Below are positions 8,445-17,213 of a stretch of 64,000 nucleotides of DNA, in pieces. A program made the position numbers and the translations under genes. The first letter of the stretch is position 1; each line of letters begins with the position of its first letter. The notes beneath the pieces are model-generated. The model saw only the letters and a program-made list of their open reading frames with translations. It made no database searches and was not told the DNA's origin. Source of the DNA: Rhodospirillales bacterium URHD0017 (lineage in GTDB: Bacteria; Pseudomonadota; Alphaproteobacteria; Reyranellales; Reyranellaceae); the NCBI GenBank assembly GCA_900110395.1, contig FODP01000005.1, positions 182,705 to 246,704 on the forward strand, written 5' to 3'.

Positions 8445-10097
8445 TCAGCGCTTCCCTTCGATCTCGATCTCGATCAGGTGCGGCTTGCCTGACTTGAAGG
8501 CGGCCGCCACGGCGCGCTGGATGTCGTCGGCCTTGGTGACGTGCGTGCCGGCGACGCCCATGCCCTTGGCGAGATCGACGAAACCAAGCACAGGGCCGCT
8601 CAGGTCCATGTGCATGTAGGGCTTGTTGGACTTGACGTCGAAGCGCGCGCGGTAGGCGTCGATGTTGTGCTTCAGCACGCGATACTCGCGGTTGGCCAGG
8701 ATCACGAACACGATCGGCAGCTCGTGGTGCGCCGCCGTCCACAGCGCCTGGATGGAGTACATCGACGAGCCGTCGCCCGAGAGGCAGAGGATCGGCCGCC
8801 CGGGCTCGGCCACAGCCACGCCGAGCGCACCCGCCAGGCCCTGGCCAATGCCGCCGCCGCGGCCGCTGTAGTAATCGCCCGCATCCGAGAACGTGAAGGT
8901 CTTGAACAGGTCGAGGTTGGCCGTGATGGTCTCGTCGACCACGACGACGTTGGCCGGTGACGCAGCCTTCAGCTCGGCCATGACGCGCGCCATGGAGGTC
9001 GGCGTGCGCGACCAGGCTTTCTCGACGCGTGCCTTCTGGGCCGCGTCCTCCGCCTGCTTCTGCGCCCGGAACGCATCCTGCCGCGCGCGGGCCGCCGCGC
9101 CGTCGATGCCGGTCGTCGTCTGCCACAGCGCCTCAAGGGAAGCGTCGACATCGGCGATCACGCCGGCATCGACGGCGAAATTGTAGGCCATGCGCGGCAG
9201 AGCGGCCTCGACCTGCAGCACCTTGCAGCCCGGCGGGAACGGCGAGCCGGGGCCGTACCAGACTTCCTCGAAGAATGGACCGCCAACCAGCAGCACGAGA
9301 TCGTTGTCGGCAAACTGCTTGGCCACGCCCGGCGCATCGAAAGCGAGCGTGCCGCGATAGGCCGGATGATCCGTCGGAAAGGAATTGCGGCCGCGCAGGC
9401 CCTCGAACCAGACCGAGGCGCCGATGCGCTCGACCAGCTTCTCCAGCGTCTTGCCCGCGCCGGCGCGGGCCACGTCGTCGCCGGCAACGATCGCCGGGTT
9501 TCTGGCGGCGATGATCAGCCGCGACATCGCGTCGATACCCGCGGGATCGGGACGGCTCGCCGTGAAGACCTGAGCGGGCTTGCCGGCCGGCACCTTGGTC
9601 TCCTGCTCCATCACGTTGATGGGCAGCGCCACGAACACCGGCCCGGCCGGCGCGTCATTGGCGATCTTGAAGGCGCGCTGCAGGATGGGGCCGAGCTCGT
9701 CGGCGTTTTCGACCTGCACGCTCCACTTGGTGACCGGCGCCGCCATGGCCGCCAGGTCGTGGCCGAGCACGGGATCGCGCAGCCGGATGCGCGTGTCCTG
9801 CTGGCCGGCCGTCACCACCATGGGCGAGTTGTTCTTGAGCGCGCTGTAGATCATGCCGATGCCGTTGCCCAGGCCCGGCGCCACGTGCAGGTTCACGAAG
9901 GCCGTCTTGCCGCTCGCCTGGGCGTAGAAGTTGGCGGCGCCGACGGCCACGCCTTCATGCAGGTGCACGATGTACTGGAGTTGCGGGTAGTCGAGCAGCG
10001 AATCGAGCAGCGGGCTCTCGGTCGTGCCGGGGTTGCCGAAGATGCGATCGACGCCGTGGGCCAGCAGCGTCTCGAAGAACACCTGACGACCGCGCAT
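8445..10097 (-). CDS. Thiamine-diphosphate-dependent enzyme (benzoylformate decarboxylase/acetolactate synthase-like)
   Basis: This 550-residue protein starts MRGRQVFFETLLAHGVDRIF after a GGAGGGA site. The N-terminal PYR domain has GNPGTTESP and the cofactor-activating Glu in HLHEGVAVGAA. A central domain lies near residues 190-330. The C-terminal PP domain has GDGSSMYSIQALWTAAHHEL with the Mg/ThDP motif completed by ILANREY. This pattern fits benzoylformate decarboxylase-like 2-oxo-acid decarboxylases better than true acetolactate synthase. It is divergent from a GMC oxidoreductase with a 91-base gap, so a shared 2-oxo-acid or aldehyde pathway is plausible but unproven. Confidence 0.9.
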   Translation of the reverse strand: MRGRQVFFETLLAHGVDRIFGNPGTTESPLLDSLLDYPQLQYIVHLHEGVAVGAANFYAQASGKTAFVNLHVAPGLGNGIGMIYSALKNNSPMVVTAGQQDTRIRLRDPVLGHDLAAMAAPVTKWSVQVENADELGPILQRAFKIANDAPAGPVFVALPINVMEQETKVPAGKPAQVFTASRPDPAGIDAMSRLIIAARNPAIVAGDDVARAGAGKTLEKLVERIGASVWFEGLRGRNSFPTDHPAYRGTLAFDAPGVAKQFADNDLVLLVGGPFFEEVWYGPGSPFPPGCKVLQVEAALPRMAYNFAVDAGVIADVDASLEALWQTTTGIDGAAARARQDAFRAQKQAEDAAQKARVEKAWSRTPTSMARVMAELKAASPANVVVVDETITANLDLFKTFTFSDAGDYYSGRGGGIGQGLAGALGVAVAEPGRPILCLSGDGSSMYSIQALWTAAHHELPIVFVILANREYRVLKHNIDAYRARFDVKSNKPYMHMDLSGPVLGFVDLAKGMGVAGTHVTKADDIQRAVAAAFKSGKPHLIEIEIEGKR

Positions 10098-10188
10098 TGC
10101 TCCATCCCTCCAAATTTGTTGCTTGGTATGGGAAACCGATGGAGGTTGTCGAGCGATATCGGGAGAGAACGCCAATGAGAACAACGCC

Positions 10189-11781
10189 ATGAGGGCGGAT
10201 TACGTCGTAGTCGGTGCCGGCTCGGCCGGATGCGTGGTCGCGTCTCGTCTGTCGGAAACGGGCGCGTCGGTGATCCTGTTGGAGGCCGGCCCCAGCGACT
10301 GGCATCCGATGATCCATATCCCGGCCGGCATGCGCTCGCTGATCAGGAACCCGCTGGTCAACTGGAACTATACGACCGAGCCCGAGAAGGGCACCGGCGA
10401 GCGCCGCATGGAATGGCCGCGCGGGCGCGTCATGGGCGGCTCGAGCTCGATCAACGGCATGCTCTATGTGCGCGGCGCGCCGGCCGATTTCGACGGCTGG
10501 GCGCAGATGGGCTGCCGTGGCTGGAGCTACGACGACGTGCTGCCCTACTTCAAGAAATCCGAGCACTACGTGCAGGGCGGCGATGCCGAAGTGCGCGGCC
10601 AGGGCGGTCCGCTCAAGGTCGAGGACTACCGCACCATCCTGCCGCTCACCCATCGCTTCGTCGAAGCCGCGCAACAGGCGGGCTTCCCGTTCAATCCCGA
10701 TCTCAATGGCAAGCAGCGCGAGGGCGTCGGCTATTCGCAGATGACGCGGCGCGGACGCCTGCGCGGCTCGACGGCGCAAACCTTTCTGCGCGAGGCCAAG
10801 GGCCGGCCCAACCTGCGCGTCGAGACCGACGCGCAAGGCGGCAAGCTGCTGTTCGAGGGCAAGCGCTGCGTTGGCGTCACCTTCCAGCGTGGCGGCAATC
10901 TCACCGAGGTGCGCGCCAACCGCGAGGTGATCGTGTCGGGCGGCACCATCAACTCGCCGCACATCCTGCACATCTCGGGCATCGGACCCGCGGCGCATCT
11001 GCAGTCGCTCGGCATCCCGGTGGTGCATGACCTGCCGGGCGTCGGCGCCAACCTTGTGGACCACTACGTGATCCGCGTGGTGCATCGCGTTCACGGCACG
11101 CCGACGGTGAACGAGATCGCTCGCTTCCCGCGCGTGCTGCCGGAGATCCTGCGCTTTGCCTTCACCGGCAAGGGTGCGCTGACCTTCGGCGTGACCACCG
11201 CGCAGGTGTTCTGCGACAGCCGCGAGGGGCTCGCCTCGCCCGATCTGCAGCTGCTGTTCACGCCGGGCAGCACACATCCCCTGAAGTTCGGCAAGCTCGA
11301 CGAGCAGCCCGGCATGAGCTGCGTGGTCTGCGTCGTGAAACCCGACAGCCGCGGCACCATCATGGCAGCGTCGGCCGATCCCTTTGCCCGGCCGGCGATC
11401 AAGCCCAACTACCTCTCCGCGCACACCGATGAACTCGCCCTGCTGGCCGGCACGCGCCATGTGCGGAAGATCTTTGCCGCACCGGCACTGGCGCAGCACA
11501 GCAAGGGCGAAATCCAGCCTGGGCCCGACCTCATGAGCGACGCCGACCTGCTGGCCTACGCCCGCCGCGCCGGCAACACGCTCTACCACCCGGTCGGCAC
11601 CTGCAAGATGGGCGAGGACCCGCGCGCCGTGGTCGATTCACGGCTGCGCGTGCGCGGCATCCAGGGCCTGCGCGTGATCGACGCCTCGGTGATGCCGACG
11701 CTGACCACCGGCAACACCAACGCGCCCACGATCATGATCGCCGAGAAAGGTGCCGTCATGATCGCGGAAGATGCGCGCTAA
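10189..11781 (+). CDS. GMC family FAD-dependent oxidoreductase (choline dehydrogenase-like)
   Basis: This complete 530-residue flavoenzyme starts [20 protein letters not shown] with the FAD Rossmann motif. GMC signature 1 is [20 protein letters not shown] and signature 2 is [20 protein letters not shown]. The C-terminal catalytic block is [13 protein letters not shown], followed by [21 protein letters not shown] five-codon frame (MRTTP) at 10175-10192 overlaps its ATG as ATGA and holds the better-placed GGGAGAG site, so initiation may be coupled. It is related to the partial gene at 1-1396, but the two are not a recent duplication. Confidence 0.95.
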   Translation: MRADYVVVGAGSAGCVVASRLSETGASVILLEAGPSDWHPMIHIPAGMRSLIRNPLVNWNYTTEPEKGTGERRMEWPRGRVMGGSSSINGMLYVRGAPADFDGWAQMGCRGWSYDDVLPYFKKSEHYVQGGDAEVRGQGGPLKVEDYRTILPLTHRFVEAAQQAGFPFNPDLNGKQREGVGYSQMTRRGRLRGSTAQTFLREAKGRPNLRVETDAQGGKLLFEGKRCVGVTFQRGGNLTEVRANREVIVSGGTINSPHILHISGIGPAAHLQSLGIPVVHDLPGVGANLVDHYVIRVVHRVHGTPTVNEIARFPRVLPEILRFAFTGKGALTFGVTTAQVFCDSREGLASPDLQLLFTPGSTHPLKFGKLDEQPGMSCVVCVVKPDSRGTIMAASADPFARPAIKPNYLSAHTDELALLAGTRHVRKIFAAPALAQHSKGEIQPGPDLMSDADLLAYARRAGNTLYHPVGTCKMGEDPRAVVDSRLRVRGIQGLRVIDASVMPTLTTGNTNAPTIMIAEKGAVMIAEDAR

Positions 11782-11786
11782 TCTTT

Positions 11787-11822
11787 GCTGGGGGCGCGCC
11801 ACTGGAGTGGCGCGCCCCCAGC
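11787..11822. terminator. 16-bp perfect palindrome between convergent genes (GCTGGGGGCGCGCCAC family)
   Basis: The stem GCTGGGGGCGCGCCAC closes on a TGGA loop with its exact complement. It fills almost all of the gap between two convergent stop codons. There is no T-run, so it is a palindromic repeat used as a gene-end hairpin rather than a classical terminator. A diverged relative is at 33275-33353 and a similar element at 43449-43527. Confidence 0.75.
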
Positions 11823-12550
11823 TATGAGAACACCCGCGGCCTCACCCCTGCGTGGAACCAGGTGATCATCGAGTAGATGTCGTAGACCGGCAGGCCGATC
11901 GCCTCCTGCAAGGCAGCCGCATAGGGCGGCATGTTGGTGCATTCGAGCACGATGGCGCCGATGTCGGGATGGCGCGCCACCAGGCCCTTGCCGGCCTCGA
12001 CGACATCCTGGCGGGCGAGATCGACGTCGAGATCCTGCTTCTCGCCCTTGATCAGCACGCGGAAGAACTCCTTGCCGTTCTCGGTCCCGGCGACCGGCGC
12101 ATCGAGCGGCACGCCCGCGCCTTCGAGATGCGCCGGCGTGAGACTCTTGGCGCTGACGCTGACGATGCCGACGCGCTTGCCGGGCGGCAGGGTGGCCTGC
12201 ACCCACGGCACCTGCATCAAGGACGACGTCGCCACCGGCACGCCGGCGGCGGCGGCGATCTCGCGCTGGAAGATCGACAGGAAGCCGCAGTTGGTGGTGA
12301 TCGCCTCGGCACCGAGGTCGACCAGGTCTGTCGCCGCAGCGACGAAGTCCTGCAGCAGGCCCGTGGCGCCGTTCAGCACCACCTTCTCGGGGCTGGCGCC
12401 GCGCACCACGCGGAACACCACGGGGAACGGCCAGGTCGAGCCGTTGCCCATGTCGCCTGGGATGCGGGGAAAGCGCGCTTCCAGCATCAGGATGCCGAGT
12501 GGCGCGCCATAGATCGATTTGCCGCCGCGAGCGATGTTCTGCGCGGCCAT
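11822..12550 (-). CDS. Aspartate/glutamate racemase superfamily protein (arylmalonate decarboxylase-like)
   Basis: This 242-residue cytoplasmic protein has both superfamily cysteine motifs: TTNCGFLSIFQ in the N-terminal half and VLECTNMPPYAAAL in the C-terminal half. This is the two-cysteine arrangement of racemases; arylmalonate decarboxylase uses only one. ATG 12550 is chosen because AAGGTGG lies just upstream and the preceding gene's stop ends 1 base before it. An earlier in-frame start would overlap that gene. It follows a Bug-family binding protein in an apparent two-gene operon, so it may act on an imported dicarboxylate (inference). Confidence 0.85.
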   Translation of the reverse strand: MAAQNIARGGKSIYGAPLGILMLEARFPRIPGDMGNGSTWPFPVVFRVVRGASPEKVVLNGATGLLQDFVAAATDLVDLGAEAITTNCGFLSIFQREIAAAAGVPVATSSLMQVPWVQATLPPGKRVGIVSVSAKSLTPAHLEGAGVPLDAPVAGTENGKEFFRVLIKGEKQDLDVDLARQDVVEAGKGLVARHPDIGAIVLECTNMPPYAAALQEAIGLPVYDIYSMITWFHAGVRPRVFS

Positions 12551-12551
12551 C

Positions 12552-13535
12552 TCAGTCCACCTTCGCGCCAACGGCCTTCACGACCTCCGCCCATTTCGCG
12601 CGGTCGCGCTTCACCGTGGCGGTGAACTGCTCGATGGTCTCCCAGCGCGGCGTGTTGCCGAGCTCGGCGAGCTTCCTCTGGGTCTCGGGATCGTCCAGCG
12701 CCACCTTGATCGCGGCATTGAACTTCTTGGCGACGGCGGGATCGACTCCCTTGGGTCCGAAGATCGCGAACCACGTGTAGCTCTCGTAGCCCGGTACGCC
12801 CGCCTCATCGATGGTCGGGACGTCGGGGATCGCCGCCACCCGCTTCTTGGTGGTGACGCCCAGCAGTCGCACCTTGCCCGCCTTGTAATGCTGCAAGACC
12901 GTCTGCACCTGGTTGAAGATGCAGCACACGTCACCCTTCAGCACCGCTTGGATGGCGTCGGGCCCGCCCTTGTAGGGCACGTGAACCATGTCGAGGCCGG
13001 CCTTGTGGTTGAATTCGGCAAAGGCGAGGTGCGTGCCTGTGCCGTTTCCGGTCGAGGCGTAGTTGTACTTGCCGGGGGCCGCCTTCACCTTGGCGATGAA
13101 GCCCTTGACCGACGTCGCATCGATCACGGCCGGATTGATCGTCAGCACGTTGGAGACGTCGACCAGGGTCGAGATCGGCGTGAAGTCCGCCTCGACGTCG
13201 AAACTGAGCTTGGGATAGAGCGCCGGGTTGACGCCGTGCGTCGCGGCGGTGCCCAGCAGGAAGGTGTAGCCGTCGGGCGGGGCGCGGGCGACGACCTCCG
13301 AGGCGACGTTGCCGCCGGCGCCCGGCTTGTAGTCGATGACCAGACGCTGATTGAGCGACTTCTCGAGCGAGGGCTGCAGCATGCGGGCAATCACGTCGAC
13401 GCCGGAGCCCGCCGGAAAACCCATCAGGATGGTGATCGGTTTGCTCGGCCAATCTCCCTGACTCTGAGCCTGCGCCGAGGCGGAAGCCGCAGAGAGAAAG
13501 AGCGCGGCAAACGAGCCCACAAGGGCCTTCAACAT
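12552..13535 (-). CDS. Bug/TctC-family periplasmic tripartite tricarboxylate transporter substrate-binding protein
   Basis: This 327-residue protein has a Sec signal peptide (MLKALVGSFAALFLSAASAS, cut near AQAQS). Bug-family landmarks are WPSKPITILMGFPAGSGVD near the mature N-terminus, GAGGNVASEVVARAPPDGYT and VPYKGGPDAIQAVLKGDV. Bug proteins bind small carboxylates for TctAB-type transporters or sensors. No TctA or TctB membrane genes are nearby, so this is an orphan receptor. It diverges from the acyl-CoA dehydrogenase at 13598 with a 62-base gap. Confidence 0.95.
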   Translation of the reverse strand: MLKALVGSFAALFLSAASASAQAQSQGDWPSKPITILMGFPAGSGVDVIARMLQPSLEKSLNQRLVIDYKPGAGGNVASEVVARAPPDGYTFLLGTAATHGVNPALYPKLSFDVEADFTPISTLVDVSNVLTINPAVIDATSVKGFIAKVKAAPGKYNYASTGNGTGTHLAFAEFNHKAGLDMVHVPYKGGPDAIQAVLKGDVCCIFNQVQTVLQHYKAGKVRLLGVTTKKRVAAIPDVPTIDEAGVPGYESYTWFAIFGPKGVDPAVAKKFNAAIKVALDDPETQRKLAELGNTPRWETIEQFTATVKRDRAKWAEVVKAVGAKVD

Positions 13536-13597
13536 AGTGGTCTCCTGAAGAGCGGATGATTTGGCTGCTATGCTGCGGCAACGGAGGGAGAAACGCC

Positions 13598-14761
13598 ATG
13601 GGCTACATGACCGAGGAGCGCCGCCTGATCCAGGAGACGGCGCGCGCCTTCGCCATGAAGGAAGTGCTGCCGGTCGCCAACAAGCTCGATCCGGAGAAGG
13701 GCGACATCCCGCCGGAGCTGATCCAGAAGCTGGCCGACATGGGCTATTTCGGCATCGTCATCCCCGAGCAGTACGGCGGCCTGGGCCTCGGCGTGTTCGA
13801 GTACTGCCTGATCACCGAGGAACTGGCGCGCGCCTGGATGAGCGTCGCCTCCATCATCGCCCGTGGCAACGGGCTGTCGGCCGGCCGCGGCATGACCGAC
13901 GCACAACGCGCCGTTTTCCTGCCGCGGGCCGCGCGCGGTGAATTTTTGGGCGCCGCGGCAATGTCGGAACCAAATGTCGGCTCCGACCTCGGCGCGATTT
14001 CCTGCCGCGCCCGCCGCGACGGCGACGACTGGGTGATCAATGGCAACAAATACTGGTGCACCTTCGCCGATGGCGCCGATTACATCATGCTGGTGGCGCG
14101 CACCTCCGATCCTCCCGATCCCAAGCGCAAGCATGTCGGCCTGTCGTCCTTCCTGATCGAAAAGCCGCGCGGCACGCTGCCGCCGGGCGTGAAAGGCGCG
14201 CCCATTCCCAAGATCGGCTACTTCGGCTGGAAGACCTGGGAGCTCGCCTTCGACGATTGCCGGCTGCCCGGTTCAGCCCTGATCGGCGAGGAAGGCCGTG
14301 CCTTCTACTACATCTCGGCCGGCCTCGAGCGTGCCCGTGCCCACACCGCGGCGCGCGCGATCGGTCTCGCCCGCGGCGCGCTGGAGGACGCCACCGCCTA
14401 TGCTCAGGAGCGCCGCCAGTTCGGCCAGGCGATCGGCGACTTCCAGAACACGCGATTTCGCCTCGCCCGCATGGCGACCGACATCGAGGCGGCACGCCAG
14501 CTCATGTATTTCGTGTGCGACGAGATCGACCAGAAGCGCCGCTGCGACAAGGAGGCGGCCATGGTGAAGCTCTTCGCCTCCGAGATGGCCGAGCGCGTCA
14601 CCTCCGAGGCGCTACAGGTGTTCGGCGGCGCGGGCTACACCACCCTGCACGCCGTCGAGCGCTACTGGCGCGATGCCAGGCTGACCAAGATCTTCGAGGG
14701 CACGTCGGAGATCCAGCAGCGCATCATCTCCGACCACCTTCTAGGCAAGTCGCGGGCCTGA
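13598..14761 (+). CDS. Acyl-CoA dehydrogenase family protein
   Basis: This 387-residue flavoenzyme starts MGYMTEERRLIQETARAFAM after a GGAGGGAG site. Domain order is normal: helical N-domain, beta domain with AAMSEPNVGSDLGAISCRA, and C-terminal helical domain with QRRQFGQAIGDFQNTRFRLA and the signature VFGGAGYTTLHAVERYWRDA. KIFEGTSEIQQ near the end matches the position of the catalytic Glu in short/medium-chain enzymes. It should oxidise an acyl-CoA and pass electrons to ETF; chain length is not predictable. Confidence 0.95.
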   Translation: MGYMTEERRLIQETARAFAMKEVLPVANKLDPEKGDIPPELIQKLADMGYFGIVIPEQYGGLGLGVFEYCLITEELARAWMSVASIIARGNGLSAGRGMTDAQRAVFLPRAARGEFLGAAAMSEPNVGSDLGAISCRARRDGDDWVINGNKYWCTFADGADYIMLVARTSDPPDPKRKHVGLSSFLIEKPRGTLPPGVKGAPIPKIGYFGWKTWELAFDDCRLPGSALIGEEGRAFYYISAGLERARAHTAARAIGLARGALEDATAYAQERRQFGQAIGDFQNTRFRLARMATDIEAARQLMYFVCDEIDQKRRCDKEAAMVKLFASEMAERVTSEALQVFGGAGYTTLHAVERYWRDARLTKIFEGTSEIQQRIISDHLLGKSRA

Positions 14762-14843
14762 ACCCGTCTTTTTGGGACGATCAGTCAACGGTCTGTGGAC
14801 AGGCAGTCAAGCGGCCGCCTGGGCTTTCCCCTATTGTGCCTGG

Positions 14844-15794
14844 ATGTTCGTGCGCCTGATCTGTCTCGCCGTCTGCCTCCTGGTCTGTGGCTGTGCCAGC
14901 ACGCAGTTGAACTACAACACCGCCGACCTTGCCTCCTCGCTCAATTCGCTGACCAAGCGGCAGATCTTTTACAACCTTGCCCAGGCGGTAACAGACCCGG
15001 AGTTCGTGCCCTCGCAGGCGACGATCTCCATCGGCACGGCGCAGACCCTCAACGCCGTCACCCCCTCGATCAGCATCCCCGTCGGCCTGCCGACCATGAC
15101 GATAGCGCGCGACGGCACGGGACGGTTCGCGGGCTCGCAGTTCTCCACCCAGGTCACCTCACCCGCGCCCACACTGGGTGTCCAGATGACGGACAGCTGG
15201 ACCCAGAGCTGGACGATGGTTCCCCTCAACTCGGCGCCGCAGCTGCGCCGCCTGCGGGCTCTCTATCAGTACGTGACCGGGACCATGCCGCACCTCGGGT
15301 CGCGGATCCTCAGCCTGGAAGAGGCCGAGAAACTGTTCCTTTGCGAATATCCCTTGCAGTCGTTCAACGTCGCGCCGGGCGGCGGGAACGTCATCTTCAA
15401 GATCGACGGCTGCCCGAACAACAACACGCGGGAATCGCACGCGCGCGTCGTTCACGTCGACCCGACCTTCACCCAGGGACCGAGTTGCATCATCTGCATC
15501 GACGATCTCAACGCCAAGCAACTGCGGCCGCACATCAATCCGAACCTGAAGTACCATTTCATACGGACACAGAAGACCGGCGACATGGTGAGCCTCGGCT
15601 CGCACGGGTCGACCTCGTTCTATGTCTGCGGCAACCCCGAGGGCGACTGCCCGCGCGCTGCGCAGCAGGAGGCGTTCGACGGCCGCAAGGCCTTCAGCGA
15701 CTTCATCATGTTCGTGTACGAAGCGGCCACGGTGCCATCGTCGGGCGGCAGCGGACGCCAGACCGGCGGCTCGTTCGTCTATTCGGTGCGCTGA
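14844..15794 (+). CDS. Predicted lipoprotein of unknown function
   Basis: This 316-residue protein has a short signal ending in VCGC at residues 14-17, a plausible lipobox, so it is probably an outer- or inner-membrane lipoprotein. The body is rich in Thr, Ser and Pro, with several cysteines in the second half (FLCEYP, KIDGCPNN, PSCIICIDD, FYVCGNPEGDC) that could form disulfides. I do not recognise a family. It lies 22 bases upstream of a small ion channel and probably shares its transcript. ATG 14844 is chosen because it places the signal peptide at the N-terminus. Confidence 0.75.
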   Translation: MFVRLICLAVCLLVCGCASTQLNYNTADLASSLNSLTKRQIFYNLAQAVTDPEFVPSQATISIGTAQTLNAVTPSISIPVGLPTMTIARDGTGRFAGSQFSTQVTSPAPTLGVQMTDSWTQSWTMVPLNSAPQLRRLRALYQYVTGTMPHLGSRILSLEEAEKLFLCEYPLQSFNVAPGGGNVIFKIDGCPNNNTRESHARVVHVDPTFTQGPSCIICIDDLNAKQLRPHINPNLKYHFIRTQKTGDMVSLGSHGSTSFYVCGNPEGDCPRAAQQEAFDGRKAFSDFIMFVYEAATVPSSGGSGRQTGGSFVYSVR

Positions 15795-15816
15795 CACCTC
15801 TGCCAAAGGCGATGAC

Positions 15817-16260
15817 ATGGAACTAGACGCGCCAATGGCCCACATCCTCCGGGGCATCCTGATGGTCGCCGCGACCGGCGTCGTCCAGGTCCTGGCGCAG
15901 CTCGCGCTCAGCCACATGATGGACGTCGTGCCGTCGCCGCCGGAATCGCGCTATCCGACGTTCTACATGCTGACCCACAGCGTCAGCGCCGTCATGATCC
16001 TGCTGATCGGTCACGTGCTCCAGGTGACGATGTGGGCGGCGCTCTATTTCTACGATTGGGCCGCGTTCAAGAGCTTCGGCACCGCGATGTACTTCTCGCT
16101 GGCGAGCTTCACCACCCTGGGCGCTGCCGAGCTCTCGCTGCCGCCACAGCATCGCATGATCGGCGCCTTCGAATCCGCCGCCGGCATGATGATGTTCGGC
16201 TGGTCGACCGCCCTTCTGGTCGCCGTCGTCGTCCGCACCGATCGCCGCGCCCGGCCCTAG
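15817..16260 (+). CDS. Small two-pore-helix ion channel family membrane protein
   Basis: This 147-residue protein starts MELDAPMAHILRGILMVAAT. It has three to four hydrophobic segments: residues 10-30, 50-70, and a C-terminal one after the pore-like motif SFTTLGAAEL. The segment ASFTTLGAAELSL resembles the pore loop of two-TM ion channels, with TLGA in place of the potassium filter TVGYG, so potassium selectivity is doubtful. It follows the lipoprotein gene at 14844. Its stop codon overlaps the stop codon of the opposite-strand acetyltransferase in a CTAG palindrome. Confidence 0.75.
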   Translation: MELDAPMAHILRGILMVAATGVVQVLAQLALSHMMDVVPSPPESRYPTFYMLTHSVSAVMILLIGHVLQVTMWAALYFYDWAAFKSFGTAMYFSLASFTTLGAAELSLPPQHRMIGAFESAAGMMMFGWSTALLVAVVVRTDRRARP

Positions 16261-16712
16261 AGCCGCTTGCTCATGTGGGTGACGACGCCGGCCGGAACCA
16301 CTTCCTCGCGGTCGACCCGATAGCCCAGCCGGCGATAGAGCGCGATGTTCTCGGCAAAACGCTGGTTGGTGTAGAGCCTGAGCTCGCCGAAGCCCATCGC
16401 TTTCGCCAATGTCTCGGCATGCGCCATCAGCTTGCGGCCAAGCCCGCGGCCCTGGAAGGATGGCGAGACGGCGACATTCTCGACCAGCAGATGGTCGGCC
16501 TCGCGGATGGTCTCGATCAACGCCGCCAGCGTGCCGTCAATGTGCGCGAGATCGAAACGGTGCCTGGCGAGGGCCTCTTCGTAGTTCGCCGTCATCGGCT
16601 TGGGTTCACGGCCGATCAGCGGCACCCACTTGGCATAGGCAGCGCGCGTGAGCTCCCGGATCGCCGCGGCGTCGGTTGCCATTGCCTGCCGCAACTCTAC
16701 TCTGTCATCCAT
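16257..16712 (-). CDS. GNAT family N-acetyltransferase
   Basis: This is a 151-residue protein with the GNAT core: ENVAVSPSFQGRGLGRKLMA is the acetyl-CoA-binding motif A and NIALYRRLGYRVDREEVV is motif B. The substrate is unknown. ATG 16712 leaves only 15 bases to the divergent gene at 16728; an internal ATG at 16682 is an alternative and would give more room for control signals. Its stop shares a CTAG with the channel gene on the other strand. Confidence 0.88.
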   Translation of the reverse strand: MDDRVELRQAMATDAAAIRELTRAAYAKWVPLIGREPKPMTANYEEALARHRFDLAHIDGTLAALIETIREADHLLVENVAVSPSFQGRGLGRKLMAHAETLAKAMGFGELRLYTNQRFAENIALYRRLGYRVDREEVVPAGVVTHMSKRL

Positions 16713-16727
16713 GGACAGGACCTTACC

Positions 16728-17213
16728 ATGAACGACGACATCGACCGCTTCATCGCCACCGCACCCACGCTCCGCTTCGCCTTCGCGATCAAGGCCAGGG
16801 TCGGCCCCATCCAGGATCTCGGCCCGACGGCGCGCGGCCATCGCCGCATCATCGACATCCTGGGCGGTGAAGTGCACGGACCCAGGCTCACGGGTGAGAT
16901 CCTGCCGGGCGGCGCTGACTGGCAGATCGTGCGGGCCGACGGCACCATCGAGGTGGTAGCGCGCTACACGATCAGGAGCAGCGCGGGCGCCCTGATCTAC
17001 GTGCAGAACGAGGGGCTGCGCGTGGCCAGCCCCGACATCCTGGCGCGCATGTCGCGCGGCGAGGCGGTGCCATTCGACAGCTATCACTTTCGCACCGCGC
17101 CACGCTTCGAAACCGCCGAGTCGTCGCTGAAATGGCTGGAGCGCGCGACCTTCGTCGGCGTCGCCGCCCGCACGCCGGACCGCGTCGCCATCGGCTTCCA
17201 CGAGGTGCTCTAG
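16728..17213 (+). CDS. DUF3237 domain-containing protein
   Basis: This 161-residue protein starts MNDDIDRFIATAPTLRFAFA. The DUF3237 pattern is clear: ARVGPIQDLGPTARGHRRII, ILGGEVHGPRLTGEILPGGA, DWQIVRADGTIEVVARYTI and the final YHFRTAPRFETAE. The family forms small beta-barrel-like proteins of unknown function. The stop overlaps the convergent hydrolase stop (CTAG). Confidence 0.9.
   Translation: MNDDIDRFIATAPTLRFAFAIKARVGPIQDLGPTARGHRRIIDILGGEVHGPRLTGEILPGGADWQIVRADGTIEVVARYTIRSSAGALIYVQNEGLRVASPDILARMSRGEAVPFDSYHFRTAPRFETAESSLKWLERATFVGVAARTPDRVAIGFHEVL

Noticed and set aside
8445..10097. Acetolactate synthase for branched-chain amino acids
   Set aside because: No ilvN-type small subunit nearby and the N-terminal GNPGTTE pattern fits 2-oxo-acid decarboxylases.
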